This document shows, piece by piece, positions 7,943-14,498 of a stretch of DNA of 30,272 nt. Position 1 is the stretch's first letter, and every line of letters begins with the position of its first letter. The stretch spans positions 1 to 30,272 of the forward strand of contig CAZWUL010000012.1 in NCBI GenBank assembly GCA_964636625.1, written 5' to 3'. The notes under the pieces were generated by a model, which worked only from the letters and a program-made list of their open reading frames with translations, made no database searches and was not told where the DNA came from. Made by a program: the position numbers and the translations under genes. The DNA is from CAZWUL01 sp964636625. GTDB lineage: Bacteria > Atribacterota > Phoenicimicrobiia > Phoenicimicrobiales > Stramentimicrobiaceae.

Positions 7943-8872
7943 ATGTTACGACAGGTTTTAGAGATATTTGAAATTATAGATAGTAAATATGTGGATGGAC
8001 AAAGAATTGCTGATTTTTTAAAAGGTAGAGGGATTACAAAAATTGAAGTAAAGAGGATTAGCGAATCTGGAGGTTCAACAGATTTTTTAAAAATAATTGT
8101 TCCAGGAGTCAAAGGAAAAACGATGAAAGGAAATGCTCCCACTCTCGGAATTATCGGAAGATTAGGAGGAATAGGGGCAAGGCCAGAGAGTATTGGAGTC
8201 GTCTCTGATGCTGATGGAGCAATTGTTGCCATTTCCTGCGCTTTAAAACTAACAGATATGAATCAAAACGGAGATATATTAGATGGTGATGTCATTATAT
8301 CAACTCATATTTGCCCAAATGCTCCTACACAACACCATGAGCCTGTTTCTTTCATGGGTTCTCCAGTCAAAATGGAAACCATGAACAGACTTGAGGTTGA
8401 TTTAAATATGGATGCGATATTATCAGTAGATGCAACAAAAGGAAACAGAATAGCAAATTTTAAAGGTTTTGCTATTACACCAACCATAAAAGAGGGATAC
8501 ATATTAAGAACAAGTGAAGAATTATTAAATATTATGGAATGGACTACAGGTAGATTACCCAGGGTTATCCCAATTAACACACAAGATATAACTCCCTATG
8601 GAAATGATTTGTTTCATATTAATAGTATTGTTCAGCCTTGTGTAGCTACGGATTCCCCCGTTGTTGGTGTAGCAATAACTACAGAGGTACCTGTCCCCGG
8701 ATGTGCAACAGGTGCCAATCGTGAAACTGATTTGGAAGAAGCCAGTAGATTTTGCATAGAAGTAGCTAAAGCATTTACAGGAAGTAAATGTTGTTTTTAC
8801 AATGATAAAGAATTTAAAAAAATTATAAGTCTTTATGGGTCAATGAAACATTTACAAACTTTAGGCAAATAG
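7943..8872 (+). CDS. DUF1177 family protein
   Basis: 309 residues, matching the typical length of DUF1177 proteins. An AAGGTGAT site precedes ATG 7943. Recognisable stretches are GGIGARPESIGVVSDADGA, then DMNQNGDILDGDVIISTHICP with NAPTQHHEP just after it, and VPVPGCATGANRETDLEEA. The repeated Asp and His residues in these blocks would suit a metal-dependent hydrolase, but this is inference and no activity is established to my knowledge. It is soluble, without a signal sequence or membrane helix. Pairing with DUF917 is a known genomic association and suggests one pathway with the upstream transporter. No terminator is obvious after it; the MFS pseudogene fragment follows 180 bases later. Confidence 0.85.
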   Translation: MLRQVLEIFEIIDSKYVDGQRIADFLKGRGITKIEVKRISESGGSTDFLKIIVPGVKGKTMKGNAPTLGIIGRLGGIGARPESIGVVSDADGAIVAISCALKLTDMNQNGDILDGDVIISTHICPNAPTQHHEPVSFMGSPVKMETMNRLEVDLNMDAILSVDATKGNRIANFKGFAITPTIKEGYILRTSEELLNIMEWTTGRLPRVIPINTQDITPYGNDLFHINSIVQPCVATDSPVVGVAITTEVPVPGCATGANRETDLEEASRFCIEVAKAFTGSKCCFYNDKEFKKIISLYGSMKHLQTLGK

Positions 8873-9052
8873 TAATAAAATCCCAACAAATCTTATGATG
8901 AGTTAGAGATAGAGATTATTACTAAAACATATATTTTTTAGCTACCTTGAAGTGCTAAATGTTTTAATAAATTGAAGAATTCTTTTTATTATTAAGGTAA
9001 AATAAAAACACTAGAAATATTATTTATCTCATAATGTTTTATACAAAACGTG

Positions 9053-9359
9053 GTTTTCTTTATCGGATATGGGCTGGCTGCACTATTGCGCTTTATCCCA
9101 AATCCAATCTGGCTAGTGTTCACTTATGGGGGTATGGTGGGCATCGCATGTGGTTTAACTTACGCATGAATAGCACCAACAGCCCGTAAGTGGTATGCAG
9201 ACAGACCAGGTTTTGTTGTGTCAACTGCAGTTATGTGATTTAGATTGGCAGCTGTAGTATTAGCCCCTTTCATAAACTGAATCCTGAAAGTGCTGCGATG
9301 GGCATATCTTTTTATTCACTGATAAATGGATTGGGAAGGCCTTGTGTGGGTTGGTTTGC
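9053..9359 (+). pseudogene. Decayed MFS transporter fragment (second copy)
   Basis: Translation from 9053 gives VFFIGYGLAALLRFIPNP, then IWLVFTYGGMVGIACGLTYA, a TGA (9167), IAPTARKWYADRPGFVVSTAV, a second TGA, LAAVVLAPFIN, and a third TGA, followed by a frameshift into AMGISFYSLINGLGRPCVGW. This is a typical stretch of an oxalate/formate-antiporter-like MFS protein, upstream of and overlapping the part preserved at the window start. Homology ends abruptly at 9359, before the motif is complete. The stops at tryptophan positions look like TGG to TGA decay; TGA is a normal stop in this genome (for example at 422, 23226 and 24759). The 5' end of the homology before 9053 is not clear. Confidence 0.85.
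9308..9359 (+). repeat. 52-base direct repeat, copy 2 (inside MFS pseudogene)
   Basis: Identical to bases 1-52. It ends exactly where the MFS homology ends, followed by unrelated AT-rich sequence (AATTAAAAGTAAATC), so this is the right-hand breakpoint of a duplication or insertion. Confidence 0.95.
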
Positions 9360-9528
9360 AATTAAAAGTAAATCCCAAAAATATTTAAAACAATGATTAT
9401 TAAAAAATATGTTAAATATTTAAAAATATAATCTTCCTGGCTAAGTTGATAATCCTCATTAGTTTTTATATAATAAAATACAATTAAGTCAATAATTTCA
9501 GAATAAAACAAAAAAAGGAGGATACATA

Positions 9529-9939
9529 ATGCTAAAAAGAAACAATTTATTGACTCTCATGATTTTATTCATATTAGCTGGAACAATGTTAATGTCTGGA
9601 TGTACCCCAGAAACACCAAAACCCGACCTGGTTCCTGTAAATCCGGAAGGCATGGAAAATTTCTGTGACCGAGATGGTTTAGGAAATCTTAAGGTACATG
9701 TCAAAAATCAGGGTGACGCTCCTGCAGGAAGTTCTCATGTGCAGGTTAGTTATGGTCAACATGGTGAACCTGTTGAACCTGTTCCCCCTTTAGAGGCAGG
9801 GGAAACTGTTACCGTTTTATTCCCAATGTATTCTGGTTGTTTTGATCCTGTTTGTGAATTTGAAATTACCGTAGATGTCTATGACGAAGTCGATGAATCA
9901 AATGAGCTCAACAATACTCAAACCGGTCAATGTTCATAA
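9529..9939 (+). CDS. Small CARDB-domain lipoprotein
   Basis: 136 residues with a signal sequence and the lipobox LMSGC (cysteine at residue 25), so it is probably lipid-anchored. The rest is a single CARDB-like beta-sandwich (adhesion domain common in bacterial and archaeal surface proteins): it begins PDLVPVNP, has VHVKNQGDAPAGSSHVQVSYG, then VPPLEAGETVTVLF, and ends with the typical DVYDEVDESNELNNT strand. Two cysteine pairs in the domain may form disulfides. AGGAGG lies 7 bases before ATG 9529. It is flanked by the MFS pseudogene and the riboswitch region and appears monocistronic. Role unknown; binding or structural rather than catalytic. Confidence 0.85.
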   Translation: MLKRNNLLTLMILFILAGTMLMSGCTPETPKPDLVPVNPEGMENFCDRDGLGNLKVHVKNQGDAPAGSSHVQVSYGQHGEPVEPVPPLEAGETVTVLFPMYSGCFDPVCEFEITVDVYDEVDESNELNNTQTGQCS

Positions 9940-9956
9940 GGTATAATTTATAATAT

Positions 9957-10022
9957 AACTTCCATAGTTTGCTTTTTCTGATTTTATGTAAATATTTCAG
10001 CCTCAACAGCAAAACGGAAGTT
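9957..10022 (+). terminator. Long imperfect inverted repeat after CARDB gene
   Basis: AACTTCC (9957-9963) can pair with GGAAGTT (10016-10022), and inside it GTTTGCT with AGCAAAAC, giving a bulged stem followed by TTTAAATTATTTT. It lies just after the lipoprotein stop at 9939 and may end that transcript. The long central loop makes it less convincing than the other terminators. Confidence 0.35.
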
Positions 10023-10231
10023 TTAAATTATTTTATACGATGGACAGTCAATTCCAGCCATTTATTATAAACTTAATGCTTTTTTGTTTCTATTTTTAAA
10101 AAAGATGTTATAGCATTTTTGGTTTATAATATAGATATATTAATATTTCCTAATTCATATGAAAAAATTAATAGAGTTATGAGAATATATTGTTTTACAA
10201 CTTGACAATAAAATATACTATCCTGTACGAA

Positions 10232-10468
10232 GATAACAGGAAAGTCTTTCTATATTTATGAGAAAGCGCCCAAGAGGAAAGATACTAAATAGACAGTATC
10301 GAAACCTACCGGCATATCAGACTGTTATCAGACAGGACTCTGGAGAGCTTTTGGATAAAAAAGCACCGAAGAGGCAATTCTCCAGGCCTTAGGAAGGTCA
10401 AATAGGATTTTGTATTGATGTGATTCCTAATACCTCCGGAAGAATCTTTCAGGTCAAAAAGACAGAGT
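10232..10468 (+). ncRNA. Tandem glycine riboswitch (two aptamers)
   Basis: Two consecutive domains follow the glycine aptamer plan. Aptamer 1: P1 is a perfect 8-bp pairing GATAACAG (10232-10239) with CTGTTATC (10322-10329); inside are GGAAAG, a P2 stem (CTTTCT with AGAAAG), the core GCGCCCAAGAGGAAA, a P3 hairpin GATACT/AGTATC, and GAAACCTACCGGCA. Aptamer 2: P1 ACTCTG (10337-10342) with CAGAGT (10463-10468); inside are GGAGAG, a P2 stem GCTTTT/AAAAGC, the core CACCGAAGAGGCAA, a long P3 stem, and CTTTCAGGTC with GACAGAG. Only 7 bases link them, as in classic tandem glycine switches. Aptamer 1 is the more divergent. The terminator that follows overlaps the aptamer 2 P1, which predicts an ON switch. 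The next gene is an OmpA-domain protein rather than a glycine-metabolism gene. Confidence 0.85.
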
Positions 10469-10500
10469 AGGATACCTTATCTTGCCCTGTCTTTTTTTAT
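10456..10500 (+). terminator. Riboswitch-controlled intrinsic terminator
   Basis: AAAAAGACAG (10456-10465) is complementary to CTGTCTTTTT (10487-10496) and a T-run follows. The 5' arm shares bases with the 3' strand of aptamer 2 P1 (10463-10468), so the two structures exclude each other: ligand-bound aptamer should block termination. Confidence 0.85.
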
Positions 10501-10547
10501 TGCCTGAATTTTAATAGTATTACAATATAGTCCGAAACTGTATTAAT

Positions 10548-10557
10548 AGGAGGTGAT
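10548..10557 (+). promoter_or_regulatory. Strong Shine-Dalgarno with no gene behind it
   Basis: AGGAGGTGAT is close to a perfect anti-16S match. The only nearby start is TTG 10566, which opens a four-codon frame ending at TGA 10578-10580. It stands 51 bases after the riboswitch terminator and 126 bases before the OmpA-domain gene, which has its own GGAGG. It may mark a lost gene or a ribosome-based mRNA-stabilising site. Confidence 0.5.
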
Positions 10558-10683
10558 TAATTTTATTGATTGATTCTTGATATGAAAAATAAGAAAATCT
10601 TTTTTAGACAGAAGGAATATTTAATTTCTTAAAAATATTCTATATTTTTAATCTTAAAATAAAAAAATATTTGGAGGTAAATT

Positions 10684-11541
10684 ATGAAAAGTTTAAAATT
10701 ATTAATATTTTTTATGTTTATATTCGGTCTAATGACAATAATTCCCACACTCGCTGCTGATATACAAGAGCATTCCTTTATCAGACCTTTCCCCGGTTCA
10801 GTATTGGCGGAGAATATGTCTAAATATGCCAATTTTGATTCTTACAAATTTTATGTCACAAATGAACAGACCCAAAAGAGAGAAGAAGTAGAAATTAAGG
10901 GTAAAAAATGGCAACTGTTATATGAAGTTCGCACACCTTCCGGAGAAAGAGTCCGGGATATCTCAAAATTAGAGTTTTTTGAAAATTATAAAGCTGCTGC
11001 CCTGGAGAGAGGAGGTAAGATAGTCTTTGAAGACCAAGGGCAACTGGTCCTTACGATACCCAGGGATGATGGCGGAATAACCTGGTGCCGGGTTAGCGGT
11101 AACGCGGGATTAGGCCAGCAGGAATTAGTTATTATAGATGAAGAAGGTTTTAAAAAATCTCTTACTTTCGGTCCTGTTGAATTAAAAGAAGCATTGGACA
11201 GTGAAGGCAGGGTAATACTTTATGATATTTTATTTGATTATGACCAAGCCACCTTAAAGCAGGAATCAGATAAACAGCTGCAACATATCGTTACATTACT
11301 ATTGCAAAATCCTAAATTAAAGGTTGAAATCCAGGGTCATACGGATAATGAAGGAGAAGAAGCATATAATTTAACCTTATCAGATAAACGTGCAAATACA
11401 GTGCTTCAATATTTACAATTATTCGGAATTAGTTCCGAAAGACTTCTTGCCAAAGGCTATGGTGAATCACAGCCAGTATCCTCTAATGACTCAGAAGAGG
11501 GCAGGGCGAAAAATCGTCGGGTAGAGCTAGTTAAAATGTAA
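10684..11541 (+). CDS. Exported OmpA C-terminal domain protein
   Basis: 285 residues with a signal peptide ending near LAADIQ (residue 25). Residues 26-190 form a middle domain that I cannot place with certainty; it contains FIRPFPGSVL and YKFYVTNEQTQKREEVEIKG, which resemble the DUF4892-type region found before OmpA domains. Residues 195-285 are an OmpA-like peptidoglycan-binding domain: ILFDYDQATLK, then the hallmark IQGHTDNEGEEAYNLTLSDKRA and GYGESQPVSSN, ending with RAKNRRVEL. It should tether an envelope layer to peptidoglycan in the periplasm. GGAGG precedes ATG 10684. It is the first full gene after the glycine riboswitch, at 187 bases, and has its own terminator downstream. Confidence 0.88.
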   Translation: MKSLKLLIFFMFIFGLMTIIPTLAADIQEHSFIRPFPGSVLAENMSKYANFDSYKFYVTNEQTQKREEVEIKGKKWQLLYEVRTPSGERVRDISKLEFFENYKAAALERGGKIVFEDQGQLVLTIPRDDGGITWCRVSGNAGLGQQELVIIDEEGFKKSLTFGPVELKEALDSEGRVILYDILFDYDQATLKQESDKQLQHIVTLLLQNPKLKVEIQGHTDNEGEEAYNLTLSDKRANTVLQYLQLFGISSERLLAKGYGESQPVSSNDSEEGRAKNRRVELVKM

Positions 11542-11587
11542 TATAGTAATATTTATTAGATTTTATTATACATATGTAATGACAAAT

Positions 11588-11616
11588 CCCCTCAATGCAA
11601 AGATGAGGGGGTTTTA
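11588..11616 (+). terminator. Intrinsic terminator after OmpA-domain gene
   Basis: CCCCTCA (11588-11594) pairs with TGAGGGG (11604-11610), a 9-base loop between, followed by GTTTTATTTT. Confidence 0.88.
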
Positions 11617-11655
11617 TTTTCATTTTTTAAGAAGATATTCAGTAAAATTAAACAA

Positions 11656-11784
11656 TCATAATAGAATAATATTGATAGGAATATTTGCCGAAGTGGCTGA
11701 TAGTTCAGAAACATAAAGGTAAAAACCTATTAATGCGGTTAAGACTATTAAACTGATTAAAATAATAATTATAAATTTAATCAT
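11656..11784 (-). CDS. Possible 42-residue single-span membrane peptide
   Basis: ATG at 11784 on the minus strand opens MIKFIIIILISLIVLTALIG and ends at TGA 11656-11658. It would be a single transmembrane segment with a short polar tail. No good ribosome site is present (a TATAAT sits 6 bases before the start), and AT-rich DNA readily gives hydrophobic frames, so this is a weak candidate. Confidence 0.15.
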   Translation of the reverse strand: MIKFIIIILISLIVLTALIGFYLYVSELSATSANIPINIILL

Positions 11785-11892
11785 ACTTTATTATACCATA
11801 TTTACCTTATATTTATTTAAATAATATTCTTTCTTAAATTGACTTTTAATGCAAAAAATATATTCAATTAAAATACATATTATTTTAACTAT

Positions 11893-12040
11893 TTTATTTA
11901 ACCATAAAAAGATTAACTTAAGCCAGATGATAATTTTGTACCAGAAGTCCAAAGTTATAAATAAAAAATCAAAAAAAGAGCATAAAAGTTAAAATTCTTT
12001 TATATGTTCTTAAAGCCACCTGCTTTGCGGGTGCGATATT
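11893..12040 (+). repeat. Dispersed repeat, copy A
   Basis: Three blocks are identical to the copy at 21707-21787: 24 bases at 11893-11916 (TTTATTTAACCATAAAAAGA plus TTAA), 13 bases TTCTTAAAGCCAC (12007-12019) and 15 bases TGCGGGTGCGATATT (12026-12040). The last two are separated by 6 variable bases in both copies. The distance between the first and second block differs (90 bases here, 23 there). Here CACCTGC and GCGGGTG form a 7-bp hairpin with a three-base loop. Function unknown. Confidence 0.85.
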
Positions 12041-12099
12041 AAATAAAAAAATTATTTTAAGAGGAGTCAATGGTACGAATGGATGGAAGTGCCAAAAAT

Positions 12100-12127
12100 T
12101 TGCATGTAGTGTTGTTTATGTTATAAT
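12100..12127 (+). promoter_or_regulatory. Promoter candidate upstream of TRAP operon
   Basis: TTGCAT (12100-12105), 16-base spacer, TATAAT (12122-12127). Transcription would start near 12134, only a few bases before AAGGAGGATG (12139-12148), a Shine-Dalgarno that is followed at once by ATG-TAA and no gene. The TRAP genes begin 440 bases later, beyond a terminator. Confidence 0.5.
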
Positions 12128-12340
12128 ATTTATAAAAGAAGGAGGATGTAAAAAGGAACAATAAAATAATAAATCATATAAGATATTAAATTATAATCAA
12201 AATAGCAATAAAAGATATCAATAATAAGAATAAATAAAAAAATATTATCCCATATAAAAACCCTTCAAAATAAAATCATGAAATATAGTAACTAGGAATT
12301 TTACATTATTCATATGTTTATAATAAAGAAAATAAAAAAC

Positions 12341-12388
12341 AAAAAACAGAAGAACTTTTTTAGAATGAAGTTTTTCTGTTTTTTTGTT
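12341..12388 (+). terminator. Strong terminator in the TRAP leader
   Basis: A 17-bp stem (12341-12357 with 12368-12384) with a single G-U pair, a 10-base loop and a 3' run of T. It lies between the promoter candidate at 12100 and the first TRAP gene, so it either ends a short upstream transcript or attenuates the operon. The A-run on its left could let it act in both directions. Confidence 0.75.
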
Positions 12389-12571
12389 GTCAATCATTGA
12401 ATCTTCAAAAAATACCATATATCTGTATCAACAATAGCAATTTTATAAAATTATATTTAACAAATATATTATGTTAAATGGCAGGCAATATATATCATAT
12501 AAAATGATAACCATATTTAAAAATAAAAAAATATTGATGATAAACAAAGAGATTTCAACAAGGAGGGTAAA

Positions 12572-13096
12572 TTGCTTAAAAATTTGAAAAAGCTAAGCGA
12601 TTTTACTGATTTATTTTCTTTAAGAATTGCAGCTTTGATGATTGGTGCAATTCTATCATTGACAGTAATTGGAGCAGTATCAAGATATGTTTTTTCTTTC
12701 CCTCTTCCGTGGCCTATGCCTTTATCACAAATTTTAATGATATGGTCAGCTTTACTTGGCATCCCTGCTGGTTTAAAAAGAGGAGAGCACATGGGGGTAG
12801 TGGCTATTTTCAAAGTTTTACCTGAAAAAGCCGAAACCATTTTACGATATGCTGACTATTTTTTGATTTTCTTATTTAGTTTCATATTGTTTCTGTTTGG
12901 CTGGATAGAGGTTCAGACAATTTCTGATACATTTATGATAACCAGAAATTTTAGAATTAGTTATCAATGGTTAGTTGCTGCAATTCCTGTTAGCGCAATA
13001 ATTCAGATTATTCATCTTCTTGCTGTTCCGTATCTGATTGAAGAAGCCAAGGAGTATGATTTTCAATTAGAAGAGATGAAAGAGGAAATAAAATGA
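12572..13096 (+). CDS. TRAP transporter small permease (DctQ type)
   Basis: 174 residues with four hydrophobic segments (about residues 16-38, 48-66, 88-108 and 130-150), the DctQ layout. The start is TTG 12572, supported by AGGAGGG 5 bases upstream. Conserved features are RYVFSFPLPWPMPLSQILMI and the GIPAGLKRGEHMGV loop. It works with the large permease in sodium-driven uptake of an organic acid delivered by the periplasmic receptor. It overlaps the large permease gene by four bases (ATGA), so the two are translationally coupled. Confidence 0.9.
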   Translation: MLKNLKKLSDFTDLFSLRIAALMIGAILSLTVIGAVSRYVFSFPLPWPMPLSQILMIWSALLGIPAGLKRGEHMGVVAIFKVLPEKAETILRYADYFLIFLFSFILFLFGWIEVQTISDTFMITRNFRISYQWLVAAIPVSAIIQIIHLLAVPYLIEEAKEYDFQLEEMKEEIK

Positions 13097-14382
13097 TTGT
13101 GGTATTTGCAATCTTTTTCTTATTAGTAATATTAGGCGTACCAATTGCTTTTGCTATAGGTTTGACAGGCATGTATGGGCTGTATACAGCAGGAGGGCCA
13201 AGTTTTTTAACTGTTGCTCCCGCCCGACTCTTGGCCGGGGTGTCTGACTTTATATTGATTTCTATACCTTTGTTTGTCTTATGCTCAGAATTGCTCAATA
13301 GAAGTGGAATGACCGATAGAATAATTGAGTTTTCAATGAGCCTGGTTGGCAGATATAGAGGTGGACTATCTCATGTTAATGTTGGCGCTAGCATGCTTTT
13401 CTCTGGATTAACGGGTACAGCTGTAACAGATACCACAGCAATAGGAAATATCTTAATACCGGCAATGAAAAAGAAGGGGTACGGGGCAGGTTATAGTGCT
13501 GCAGTCACAGCTGCAACCTCAGTTGTTGGGCCTATTATACCACCAAGTTTGGTAATGATTTATTATTCCAGTATGTTTAGGGAAGTGTCTGTAATTTCAA
13601 TGTTTGCAGCAGGAATAGTACCCGGGATTATTGTAGTGATATTTCTTTTTATTGCGAGTTATTTAGTGAGTGAAAAAAGAAAATATCCAAAAGAAAGATC
13701 ATATAGTTTTAAAGAAATAATTGCATCATTTAAAAATGTTATTCTCGCAATAATGACCCCAGTAATTATCCTTGTTGCGATTTTGTCAGGATTTACAACA
13801 GTAACCGAGGCAGGTGGAATAGCAGCTTTCTATGCCTTGATTATAGGATTGTTTGTATATAGAACTTTGACCTGGCAGGATATTTATCACTCATTAATTA
13901 GGACTGTAATTATCTCAGGCATTGTATTTTTTTTAATTGGAGCTGCCTATATATTGGGATGGGTGATAACTTTTTCAGGATTACCAGGCCTGATAGCAAA
14001 AAACATGATGGCTATAACAACAAACCGCTTTGTTCAATTAGCCATGGTTAATGTCTTATTTTTAATTACAGGCATGTTTTTAGATATTGGACCATCAGTT
14101 GTTTTATTAGCACCAATAATTACTCCGGCAATGATTCAATTGGGCTTTGATCCTTTACATTTTGCAATGGTTATGATGGTAAATGTTAATATTGGCAATG
14201 CAACGCCTCCCATGGGAATGACTTTAATGGTAGCGTCACAAATAGCACGAGTTCCTTATGAGGAATCTATCAGAGAAGTTGTCCCTTTTTTAATAGCGGA
14301 AATAGGAGCATTACTTTTAATTTCTTATGTTCCTTCTATAAGCTTATGGTTCCCCAGATTATTAGGACTTAGCTGGGGATAG
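13093..14382 (+). CDS. TRAP transporter large permease (DctM type)
   Basis: 429 residues, about 12 hydrophobic segments, standard for DctM. Clear signatures: LGVPIAFAIG at the N-terminus, GASMLFSGLTGTAVTDTTAIG, GPIIPPS, and NIGNATPPMG near the C-terminus. These line the sodium and substrate path in the transport domain. Its ATG overlaps the TGA of the small permease. The receptor gene follows 116 bases later with a separate leader, which contains another isolated Shine-Dalgarno (AAGGAGGTGG at 14434-14443). Substrate cannot be read from the sequence. Confidence 0.94.
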   Translation: MIVVFAIFFLLVILGVPIAFAIGLTGMYGLYTAGGPSFLTVAPARLLAGVSDFILISIPLFVLCSELLNRSGMTDRIIEFSMSLVGRYRGGLSHVNVGASMLFSGLTGTAVTDTTAIGNILIPAMKKKGYGAGYSAAVTAATSVVGPIIPPSLVMIYYSSMFREVSVISMFAAGIVPGIIVVIFLFIASYLVSEKRKYPKERSYSFKEIIASFKNVILAIMTPVIILVAILSGFTTVTEAGGIAAFYALIIGLFVYRTLTWQDIYHSLIRTVIISGIVFFLIGAAYILGWVITFSGLPGLIAKNMMAITTNRFVQLAMVNVLFLITGMFLDIGPSVVLLAPIITPAMIQLGFDPLHFAMVMMVNVNIGNATPPMGMTLMVASQIARVPYEESIREVVPFLIAEIGALLLISYVPSISLWFPRLLGLSWG

Positions 14383-14498
14383 CATATAAAATTGAGTCAT
14401 TTTTTTATTAGATGCTTTTGTAATACTACAAATAAGGAGGTGGTTCTATATTCTAATAAGTTCATTATTTAAACGAAAAATTAAAAGGAGGTAAAAAA

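Larger units (their letters stand above)
11617..12571. other. Gene-poor region before the TRAP operon
   Basis: About 955 very AT-rich bases. It holds a possible 42-residue membrane ORF on the minus strand (11656-11784), one copy of a dispersed repeat (11893-12040), a promoter candidate (12100-12127), an isolated strong Shine-Dalgarno (12139-12148) and a terminator (12341-12386). I see no convincing larger gene, tRNA or known riboswitch. Confidence 0.6.

Noticed and set aside
9053..9359. TGA read as tryptophan (alternative code)
   Set aside because: Two TGA codons do fall at likely tryptophan positions, but a third change and a frameshift also occur, and TGA ends intact genes here (422, 23226, 24759). 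Decay is the simpler reading.
10202..10219. TTGACA and TATACT as the riboswitch promoter
   Set aside because: The boxes are only 6 bases apart, so they cannot form one sigma-70 promoter; the true promoter was not resolved.
10232..10468. RNase P RNA, lysine or c-di-GMP riboswitch
   Set aside because: Short motifs such as AGGAAAGTC and CACCGAAG are reminiscent, but the order of elements and the two nested P1 helices fit the glycine plan much better.
11656..11784. Firm call of a minus-strand small membrane protein
   Set aside because: No ribosome site and composition bias; kept only as a low-confidence feature.
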